Positions 11,674-21,009 of a DNA stretch of 64,000 bases are shown here, piece after piece (position 1 is the first letter of the stretch; the number at the start of each line of letters is the position of its first letter). A program made the position numbers and the translations under genes. Below the pieces are notes generated by a model. That model was not told the DNA's origin. It saw only the letters and a list, made by a program, of their open reading frames with translations, and did not search any database. The DNA comes from Spisula solida (lineage: Eukaryota > Mollusca > Bivalvia > Venerida > Mactridae). Where the stretch lies: the NCBI GenBank assembly GCA_947247005.1, contig OX365946.1, positions 5,774,453-5,838,452 of the forward strand, in the 5' to 3' direction.

Positions 11674-11781
11674 TCATTTGGTTCTGAAAAAGAGTCTAAG
11701 TTTGGAAAATGTATATCCGTATGTTTAATTATCGGAGATATGTTAAGTTTCGGCTTCTCGAGCGAAAACAGTTTGATTGGG
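11674..11781 (-). pseudogene. Continuation of PHD-transposase protein downstream of the insertion
   Basis: Open in the frame that continues the PHD protein once the 11787-16571 insert and one GTAGA copy are removed: the last partial codon at 16573-16572 is completed by 11781 and the next codon starts at 11780. It begins PIKLFSLEKPKLN and runs into NDCSMPIF, where the transposase motifs switch to another frame. The frame itself stays open to 11451, but its residues there no longer resemble a transposase. I infer a frameshift or an unrecognised small intron near 11.70-11.67 kb. Confidence 0.55.
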
Positions 11782-11786
11782 GTAGA

Positions 11787-12233
11787 CACGGTGGGGAAAC
11801 CACGTGACCAAAAGCGGTGCAGTGCACGATTTTCGACCCAAAATAACGTCGACTCAGGTAGGTTTTTTCACTCTAACTTCTTTGATACACCATTGTTTTT
11901 AGTCAGATAGCGCGCATAAACCCCGCGATTGAAAGCGGTTTCATTGGCTTTATGGATCTTGATGCAATTCTACTCCGTTTTTACGTAATCCTTGCCCAAC
12001 CGATTCCAAATTTGTGAAATGTTTAGATAACGTACACTTCAGTTCGCAAATTATGCATCTAGCACAGCTTCTATGGCAAATATTCTGTCAAATGATGGAT
12101 TAAATGGAAGCTAGTTAATATTCTAAGCAGTGTGTGAAATATAAAATATGTCTCTTAAGAAACTTTGGAAATATCATCATACGCTGGGTTTGGTAACGTA
12201 CACTTTGCCATATTTCTGAAGGTAACGTACACG
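11787..12233 (+). repeat. Left 447-bp terminal inverted repeat
   Basis: Starts CACGGTGGGGAAACCACGTG. Reading inward there is a strong splice-donor-like string CAG|GTAGGT at 11855-11863. Copies of a GGTAACGTACACT-like motif lie at 12026, 12192 and 12221, with a further copy just inside the repeat at 12247. These are candidate transposase binding sites. Confidence 0.9.
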
Positions 12234-15200
12234 CGATCTTTCATAAGGTAACGTGCACTTACAAATTCTTTTTTATAATTGAAATATATAGGGTTAAGTA
12301 AAGTAAATTTTATAGTTAAAATCTATTTAGTGTCATTTCAGTTGACTTTGCTGGCCCTGACGTTGATGTCTATGTCAATAATGTTAACTCTCTATATCAG
12401 CTTTGATCGTACTTACTTACTTAATTACTTGCCCGTTATGCACACTCAGCCAGGCTGGAAAGTCAGATGTTAAAAAGCAGCCACTTCGAGACAGCAAGCT
12501 TGTCAAGGCTGCATATGTGTGATCAAGGATTAACTTATTCATGTTACTTCTCATTTCAGGTTTAATCAGACCTATACCACCCAGTGATCTACTACTCTGA
12601 AGAAGAGGTAATCTTTAGGAGAGGCAGATCTTCATGAGCGACCGGAGTATGCCAGGAAACCGAAAAACAGTTTACATGAAATTCCAGCGCAATGACGACT
12701 GGTCATGGTCTCATTTACAAACACATGAACAGTCGTCTGAACAAACACATTTGATTATTTCTGACAGAAGATCTGAAATTAGTACCCATACTTCTGTTCC
12801 GACATACAAAAGAAAAAAATGGGTTCTCTCTTACCCTGGTGGCAATGGATATGAAATGCAAGGTTTTATTAAAGGGGATTGTCTATTCATTTATGTAATT
12901 CAGTGTATATGGGGATGGTGTATACAGTTAAACTAGTCTTATATAGTCATTTATGGAGTAAAGGGTTAATTGTGCTATTATTGTAAGACTAAAAATGTAT
13001 ATTCATTGTCTGATAAAAATGTGATGTTTTCATGAATTTTATGTATCGGCTCATGGTGAAATCAGGGTAGAAACACTGTCGAGTCAGTTGAGTCTCTTGA
13101 CTACGTAGTACAGATTTCAAGTTCCCTGTGTTAATGGTGAGTGTTGACTTTTAAGATCTTTTTCCAATTGTCAGAAGTTTGATACCATTTTCTATCTGTG
13201 ACAGCACTCCAGAGTACTTTCTACCTTCCAAGCTGAAGGTACAGACATTCTAGTAATTCCAGACTGAGAGATATATAACAAATTAACTTGGTCCTGAAAC
13301 TTTCTATTTTATTGCATAATTGAACAGTTGATTGCTCAACTATAATTTAATTTCTGCCTTTGTTTTTATCAGCGATTAAGATAATGAATGTATATGAGGT
13401 GTACTAAAACTACTTCTATACACCTTCAACAAGGCATGACTTTCTTGCAAAATTTGATTTATTCTGCACAAGAACCTTAATGCTTAAAGGTCGAGGACCA
13501 GGTTAATTTGTTTCGGGCTATAGTTTGTCTTGCAATTTCAATAATATAATTTCTACCAATGGTTTTCTACCACAGCAGCTATTCTTTGATAGCAGGCTGT
13601 CAGTTGGATTACAAACCAACCTGATCTGGTTAGAGAACCTAGATAAAAAATGGTGGAGTGTAGAAATATATTTATTCTGTTAGTGTTAAAGTAGGATACA
13701 TGTATATATCAACAGGCAGTAATTATACGTATTAAACGCAATATTTTATTATGGTTTAATAAGTGCATTTTATATAAAAATATACTGTACTGTAATAACA
13801 AAACATACATACATTGAATAAATAATACTTTCTTAGAGTGTTTAAATATTGTTGTCTACATGTCATTTACAGCAGCCGATTCACCTAACAAGTTTTCCTG
13901 GCATGTTTTCTATACCTTTCCACAAGGTAACACCAACCTTTCCACCTGTGGAAGAAAATCAACATGATTGGAAAATTTTATGGAATGGTAAGACTTGCCA
14001 TTACCTTAAAGTCCTTTCCACAAGGCACCACCAACATCTCCACATGTGGATTAAAATCAACATTGACAATTTTCTGGTCAAAGTTTAACAGAACAGGACG
14101 GATATTACCCGTTCCTACCTCTAAACATCTACATAAAGATTACAATAGAAATCACACCAATAAGTACTACTAAAGATGTATAATGAAGTATCGGCAAAAA
14201 TAAAGTACCACAATGTGTTCGCACAGATTATTTGATTCAAAACGAATACTACGTCACTTTCAACAAGTGACAGAAACTAGCCACAGGATATCACCAGGTC
14301 AACTGTTTCAACGTGAACACGACTTGACGGGCTTGGTATATTTCTTGACAATGCCGTGTAATTTCTTAGGTAAATTATCCATAACCATCACACGTGCACC
14401 AAGTTTGAAAATACTGCGAATGTCTGCTTGTCTGCTGGGTGACCAAATATGGGATGTTCATTATTTATCGTAGATTGCGGGTTGACACTGAAGCCCATGG
14501 AACTGTTAATATAGACTATTAGTTATGTTCAGACCATGTGTTGTCATCGAACTGTCAAGATGTGTGCTTGTACCAGCACTGTATACATAATGTGTGAGGC
14601 ACATTCAATGGTGCTGGTGAAAGTTTGATCAAGTCCACTTCTGGTGTTGATAAATCTTCCTACATGTTTTTTGATCAACTACTGTTGAAATCATGAGCTT
14701 TGGTCGGTACTGTATCAAAGGTTTCTAGAAGAAGTTCTGACTTGCAGAGCTGAAAATATGTTATAACATGGTGTAAATAAACTAAACCAAGATGATTTCG
14801 GTAAGTGTAGAGAATTATACCCCGAGCACGTTGACCCATGACATAAGACTCTAAATACCAAAGTTAGGATCAGGGGTATCAACCTATTACCCATGCATTG
14901 ATTCTATGGAAAGCATTTTCAATAATCTTACAATATGCAAATTAAGGTGCGCAGAATTCCCCAATGCGCAGAATTAGCCGAAACGACTGTAGTTGTTAGA
15001 TGTTCCGCTAGTACATTTCGTCCCAATCTTATTCGTAATCCGATGCCGTTTTTGTGATGGTAAAACTTTTCATAAGTAACAAACATGCACAAAAACACTC
15101 GAGGTCCAAAGAAAAACGATCCCTGGAATATGCAAATTAAGTTGCGACTGTAGTTGTCAGATGTTCCGTAAGTACATTTCGTCCCGGTCTTATTCATACC

Positions 15201-16124
15201 CGCGGTTAACGCACCCACCGTCATGTTTAATTTTGGTTATAGCTCTAATGTTCGTGTACATCTGTTATTGTGTGCTTATATATGCCCAAGAGGGCTTGTA
15301 ATTGGATGTAAAATGTATTCTATTCTAAAATATCATTCTTTTACATTTTTGACAATGTGTATAATACACATGTATACATACATAAATAAAGTGACTCGCC
15401 CTTGTATATGCCTCATTTGAATGTTTACTACTCGCGTGTATTACGCAGAGAGATATAGATCTATAGAACCTTTGGGTATAAACTACAAAAATGTATATGA
15501 AAATTCAGTCATGACGCAATACTCGTTTTCGATCAACATCTGTGTATATAGTCCGATGATAACAGAATCCTTTGTTTTCTAACGAAAATGACTATAAACC
15601 ACAATACATTTTTCATTTGTATTTGTAAACAAAAGTAACTGTAGTGTTGTCGTCGGCAGACTAAGGATATATCTTCTATAAGTATTGATGTTTATAGATC
15701 GAAGACGAGTATTGAGTCGTGACTGCACTTTAAGCTATATACTTTATACAGTAAATATTCGAAGGTTACGGCTAAGAGGTCAAATTCTATCTATAGATCT
15801 AGTGATGTTTATCTCACCATGTTATAATATTACACAGTATTTTAACCGCTCTATATATACAGTCCACATTTCAAAGCAAGCAATCATTCTTCAACATCTC
15901 GAAGAACTTGTCAGCGAGCATGACCATTAACCCAAAATCCACGAGTAGGCCTATTTGTTATTGCAAATATATGACTTCAAAAATTTTGTATTTGTGAATA
16001 AACAACATGTTTATGCGGATATAGATTATTTGTTTGTATTCAGTCGGGCTTACCTATAAACTATTTATTAATCGACGAGTTAAATTGTAGTATTCAGTTC
16101 GATTGTTAGAAATGAAACATTTTA
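12234..16124. other. Interior of the Transib-like element; no convincing gene
   Basis: Short frames at 12634-12936, 13849-14473 and 14928-15224 have no family resemblance. A SINE-like segment lies at about 13905-14075. A direct repeat of about 60 bp (cgactgtagttg...gtacatttcgtccc) occurs near 14983 and 15143. Around 15640-15735 there is a dispersed sequence with relatives near 38.4 and 56.6 kb. Confidence 0.6.
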
Positions 16125-16571
16125 CGTGTACGTTACCTTCAGAAATATGGCAAAGTGTACGTTACCAAACCCAGCGTATGATGATATTTCCAAAGTTTCT
16201 TAAGAGACATATTTTATATTTCACACACTGCTTAGAATATTAACTAGCTTCCATTTAATCCATCATTTGACAGAATATTTGCCATAGAAGCTGTGCTAGA
16301 TGCATAATTTGCGAACTGAAGTGTACGTTATCTAAACATTTCACAAATTTGGAATCGGTTGGGCAAGGATTACGTAAAAACGGAGTAGAATTGCATCAAG
16401 ATTCATAAAGCCAATGAAACCGCTTTCAATCGCGGGGTTTATGCGCGCTATCTGACTAAAAACAATGGTGCATCAAAGAAGTTAGAGTGAAAAAACCTAC
16501 CTGAGTCGACGTTATTTTGGGTCGAAAATCGTGCACTGCACCGCTTTTGGTCACGTGGTTTCCCCACCGTG
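16125..16571 (-). repeat. Right 447-bp terminal inverted repeat
   Basis: Reverse complement of 11787-12233 with two differences seen (in cttctttgatRcacc and in tttatgRatcttg). The same length on both sides indicates no indels since insertion. Confidence 0.9.
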
Positions 16572-17593
16572 GTAGAGTGTATAGGGAAATAGTCAGAAGC
16601 CGGTGTAGGAATACACGAGGAAATTAGTGATGAGGTTTCTAATAAAACAGGGGATGGAACTGTTTGTGTTACGGATGGTTTAGTAGATATTTGTTCACTA
16701 CATACGTTTGATGAAATTGGCGGCGAACTAAATTCTTTTGAATATATTGCATCATTTGATGATTTAACACTACCATGTACAAGATTACTTTTTAAAGGAA
16801 TATTTTGATTCTGAACAATCAACATGCTATTTTTACATGGACAACTACCATGCCCACAGATAAACTGTACACTATCATTAAAAAAATGTTTGTTTACACT
16901 ATTTTTATCTTGTAAAATGCATTTGAAATGATACCACTGCCTGCATTCTTGACATTCAATCATGTGGCCATATTTTCTCCAACGAATGCACTTACAAATG
17001 CAATACCCAGTGTCAGAACTTGTTTCACCATTATTGATACATGTTGTACTAGAGGGGCAATCGTTTTTGGGTGGTAAAGTAGCACTCGTTTTTGTACAGT
17101 TAGTTACTGTTTTTTTTGATAAATTGGAGGGCAACACAGAAACGTTTTTGTTTGATTTCGACTGGTGTTTGGATGAAGTATTCAGCACTTCTTTCGCTGA
17201 ATCTATTGGTGGAGTACTAGAGGGGTTTGAATCCTGATTTAATGATTTAATTGTTCTGAGGTAAAAGGTTTGTAGGCGTTTTCTATTTTGTTTGGTGTTT
17301 TTTATTTTGAGCAAAGTACAGGCCTCTCCGTATGGGCCAAGTTCAGTTAAATTCCGACGATTTCCAGAATTAACCAGATGTATCCAAACGGACTTACCCC
17401 TCTCTAAATTATGTTTCTTATTACCTTTTCTTAAATTATTTGTTTTCTCCTCACCATCTGTGTCTGCGCCCCCTGTAAACACACATCCCCCAGGTCGCAC
17501 ACTACAATTCACATCGCCACATCTGACAAAATTTCGACATCTATAATAAAGAATATAGAACATAAGAAAATTCCTAAGACGAATTGTAGTCAC
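16572..17593 (-). pseudogene. PHD-finger protein of the MULE-like element, interrupted by insertion
   Basis: Frame of 340 native codons before the inserted element, followed by about 40 codons read from the insert's end repeat. The PHD zinc finger spans residues ~198-253: CICKC, then MIECQEC, WYHFKC, then CGHGSC, which is a C4HC3 pattern. PHD fingers usually bind histone H3 tails. The N-terminal part is Cys-rich (CRNFVRCGDVNC...GGC, residues 19-37) and the rest is basic and Ser/Pro-rich. A minus-strand acceptor (ttattatag) ends near 17546, so residues before CRNF are probably intron and an upstream exon is unseen. Deleting the insert makes the frame run on into 11781, so the PHD finger was probably the N-terminal part of the transposase protein. 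Confidence 0.72.
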
Positions 17594-19228
17594 CGAGAAT
17601 CGTTACCTCGATAACGCTGAAAAATAATTACAGCGTAAAATTTAATAAAATACGAGATATTACAAGTATTTTGATAATTACAGTATGAGTTTTAAGCAAA
17701 GCCAACGAAATGTTGTCCAGATCAACAAGCAGATAACTTATAGCTAACAAGAGTAGAATATATGTTTTAAAGACTTTTAACCTCATGAAAGCTTGGTGAT
17801 AAAATGTCAAATGATAGACACACACTACTGAAAAAAAAGCTCATAGCTATAACACTTAACTTAAAAGAAGACTTAATAGAATATAATTATGCAGTACCCG
17901 CTCTGAAAACATGATACAGGAACCGAACCAATGGACTATATAACATCACGCATAAGTTATGGATATTACGCAAGAGCAATTATGCTTCCGAGATTTCGAG
18001 GTTTTGGTGAAGTTCTCTAACTTATACAATGGACCAAGTGAAAAGTATTTACCGTTAACCTGGCTTTATAAGAAATAGATTGACAACTGGCGTAATATCA
18101 AGAACTTACAAAACTGTAACACTTTGAGAACATTAATCCCACAAAGCAGTTATTTGGAGCAGTGTGCTGACGCATAATTACACATGTATAAATCCAGTAT
18201 CGTGTCTGAATGCATGTCAGTATGTATTAAAACTACAATATCGTAGCAAGAAACTACTCATGTGGAACAAAGAAATTATGTAACATTAACGAAATAACAA
18301 ATAATAATGTAATACCGTATGCAAGCCTCAACATCACTCTGAACAATACATAAACATAATTAGCATAAATAAGAAGAATGAAGCGGGACAGAATACAGTG
18401 TACATGTTGGACATTTATTCGTGAGCATTTTACCATCCTCCATCATGTAAGTCTTACATTTCCTTCATCTGCCAAAATTATTAAATTACATTTTCTATAG
18501 AAAACACAATTTCGCATATGAAATTAATGATATTTTGCTATAACTGAAGCAAAGTGATAAGAACTAACTTAGTAGGGTGTCTATGAAATGGGTCTATTCT
18601 ATGACATCCTGGTGTAATTACTTTGAGACATTTATTTTATTCTCTTTTTCAATTAAATGGGAGGTAATTTCAATTTCAAAACCTCCAAAGATGTACTTTG
18701 ATATGAAAACATGGTAGCAATTAAAGTACGCCATGACGAAGTGTTAATTGTCAGTGGTGAAATATTCCTAAGAATAGTTTTATGCACATTTTATAATATC
18801 AATTTTCAAAGCTCTCTATACGGTATGTCTGAATTTATTTCTGAATGTTGTAAGTTGAGTTACCTTCGTCGATACGACATTCCACTCCGTGGGATGATCC
18901 TTAAAACAAGACAACATAACAACTAGTTAAATCGCTATTTTGCTAATACGAATGAACACGTCATTACATTCCAATTAATTTCAGTTCGTCTTGTCCATAA
19001 ATTCCAGCTATATTTGTAGTCGCTTCTCGTAATAAAATGTACTATCTTGAAATTATATTATTAAACACAGATTTATTAAATTAGTTTTATCCATGCATGA
19101 TTGGTATTATTTGTTTGAGGAACTGAACTGTAAGTATGTATTCGACAATCAAGACACAACAATACTTAATCTGCAACAAAATATCGTTGTTTGAAGAAAT
19201 ATGTTGATAATTTTATGAGCTTATTTAC
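17594..19228. other. No gene seen; AT-rich intergenic or intronic sequence
   Basis: Short opposing frames only (17628-17825, 18254-18436, 18711-18926). No inverted copy of the 6.3-6.7 kb flank was found that would mark the far end of the MULE-like element. Confidence 0.4.
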
Positions 19229-19291
19229 CTCATTAAGAACTTCGACAGCACAGGGCTGTGCATCGTTCTTGTCTTGTTCGTCTTCAGTTCC
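19229..19291 (-). CDS. Candidate internal exon, unknown protein
   Basis: Minus-strand exon-like block: acceptor tttattcacag before 19291 and donor gtaaat after 19229, exactly 63 bp (21 codons) open in phase 0. It encodes an acidic stretch starting GTEDEQDKND and ending EVLNE. It pairs in phase with the block at 20822-20878. No family is recognised. Support is splice-site quality, phase and composition only. Confidence 0.4.
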
Positions 19292-19594
19292 CTGTGAATA
19301 AACGACGAACATTGCCATAGAAAGGACAAAGACCATACAGATGGAATTAACGAAATTTCTAGATAATTATTAAACTTCACTAGAAACATAATTTTACATT
19401 AAGTTGACACATTTGCACAACCTTGCATTTGGATTTGTGCGAATAAGCTTGAATTAAGGGGATCGAGTGAGAACAAAAGTGTGAGGGTGGTTAACAATAA
19501 CTCAGATTTCTTAAGAAAATGAAAGGGATCTAGCAAACAGAATTGTAATGTATGTATATTATCACTGTAACATAACACTAAAATAAGTTATATA

Positions 19595-20643
19595 CGTGGG
19601 GTGATCAAAAATAAATGAGACAAACGCTGTAAAATTACAATAAATAGCGATATAAATACGAAAAGTTGTATGCCTATTACAAAATATATCCTCTCTCCGT
19701 CTGCTAAGATTCATAAATATTCATATATTACTTTTAGAGATATCAGTGATTTTGCAACTTTGAGTACAGCGACTCGCCGCACACAATTGACGTCAATGAC
19801 GTCATCTACGTAAACGGTTGATTATTCGAACGTCACATTGCTCCAATAAATCGCTAATGACTCGATACATATTTAATAAATGTACTATTTATTCAGTCTT
19901 GAGCAAGAAAGATTGCCCATTTGTATAACCGCATTTCTGTGGTAATAAAATATCAAGTATGTAAACAATTCTTCGGTCAATCTCATTCCAAAGACGGCTT
20001 CCGTGTAGGACGTCCGTATTGAGGAATGACGTTCAAAATTGATCGCTCATCTAATGCATTTAGGGCCTTGCTTGATAGTTTATTTTGCGTCACAAATTAT
20101 TTTGTACTAACTATGTGTATACATGTTTATAAGAATACTTTAACACACTTCTCTCTCCCGATGTCCGGTTCATCATTTGAATTGTTTGTTTAGACTTTTC
20201 TCTTAGTTTGTGATAAATGGTATATTTCCAAGCTGTGAATTTTTGCCGAAATATGACGTGAATTTCAGGTCAGTACTAATAGTTTTTCACGTCATATATT
20301 TATAACGGACACACTTACTTCAAAACCGTTTTAACCCAGGGTTATCCAATGTTTTGACATCATGTCCAGGTTATTTGACAAATGTTGGAGGAATATTTTA
20401 TAAAATATTAGTCATATATATTGCCATATCATACGGCGAAAATTGACGACGTTTTGGTGTGCGGCGACATAGCAAGACACCTTATATTTAACGTTCTATT
20501 AATAAATTACTACTTATAGTAGAAAATTGTATTTTACACGTACAAATAGGCATCAAATGCAACCGAACGAATGTTATATTTGTATGGTTAAAACACGTAA
20601 ACAAATTATAGCATTTGTCTCATTTCTTTTTGATCACCCAACG
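19595..20643. mobile_element. TA-flanked inverted-repeat element (MITE-like), 1,049 bp
   Basis: Ends are inverted repeats of about 40 bp, starting CGTGGGGTGATCAAAAA on the left and CGTTGGGTGATCAAAAA read from the right, flanked by TA on both sides (19593-19594, 20644-20645). TA duplication is typical of Tc1/mariner-type elements. An inner inverted pair (cgccgcacac) lies near 19774 and 20456. No transposase is present. Two perfect TGACGTCA octamers, 1 bp apart, lie at 19788-19795 and 19797-19804. Confidence 0.75.
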
Positions 20644-20821
20644 TATTACGTTATCACGGTGTGTTTACTCCTACTTGCAATATCTCAAAACAGTGTACAT
20701 GTATAATTCATACAACGAACAAATACCGGTAATATGTACTAGGAATACAGTAATATGCATGTAAAATCTAGTTTGGTTGTTATTTTGAATAATATATGAA
20801 CTTAATGTAAGTATAAATACC

Positions 20822-20878
20822 TCAAAAAACCCAAACGATACATCCAATGGTATTTCCGGATAGGGCATTACAACAGGC
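20822..20878 (-). CDS. Candidate internal exon, unknown protein
   Basis: Minus-strand block with acceptor tttattttccag and donor gtattt, 57 bp (19 codons), encoding PVVMPYPEIPLDVSFGFFE in phase 0. Spliced to 19291-19229 it would keep the frame. The inverted-repeat element at 19595-20643 would then lie in the intron. No family is recognised, and it could be part of the gene whose signal-peptide exon lies at 37.3 kb. Confidence 0.38.
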   Translation of the reverse strand, partial: ACCNALSGNTIGCIVWVF

Positions 20879-21009
20879 TGGAAAATAAAAAAAACAAGAG
20901 TGACATTGGCCCTTTATCACTTGTGGAGAGCATCGTCAAGGAGTTTATGATCTATAATTATGTGCATTGGACAAAGGATCATTTCAACAGCTTAGTAAAA
21001 GATATTACA

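Larger units (their letters stand above)
11787..16571. mobile_element. Non-autonomous Transib/RAG-like DNA transposon, 4,785 bp
   Basis: Both ends are 447-bp inverted repeats (11787-12233 and 16125-16571) differing at two positions by my reading, flanked by the 5-bp duplication GTAGA (11782-11786 and 16572-16576). The ends begin CACGGTGGGG. A 5-bp duplication with CAC-starting ends is typical of the Transib superfamily, to which the RAG recombinase is related. Inside there is no transposase frame, only short frames, a SINE-like segment and local repeats, so it must move with an enzyme supplied elsewhere. Near-identical ends indicate a recent insertion. It splits the PHD-transposase gene of the outer element. 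Alternatives with a 4-6 bp duplication (for example Ginger) have different end sequences. Confidence 0.85.
6702..17593 (-). mobile_element. Compound MULE-like DNA transposon with PHD, USP, Ulp1 and SGNH modules
   Basis: Four coding modules lie on the minus strand in this order: PHD-finger protein (17.6-16.6 kb), Mutator-like transposase (11.7-10.4 kb), a USP plus Ulp1-type protease protein (10.3-7.8 kb) and an SGNH-type hydrolase exon (7.4-6.7 kb). Their common strand, order and the transposase suggest one large element. The 11787-16571 stretch is a later insertion and not part of it. Terminal inverted repeats and a target duplication of the outer element were not found, so these limits are only those of recognisable coding sequence. 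Plant Mutator-like elements carrying Ulp1-like domains are known. The combination with USP, PHD and SGNH modules is what I see here, and whether it is described elsewhere is unknown to me. Confidence 0.65.

Noticed and set aside
12541..12640. Exon-like block inside the Transib-like element (ttctcatttcag ... gtaatc)
   Set aside because: All three frames stop within the block, so it is at most non-coding.
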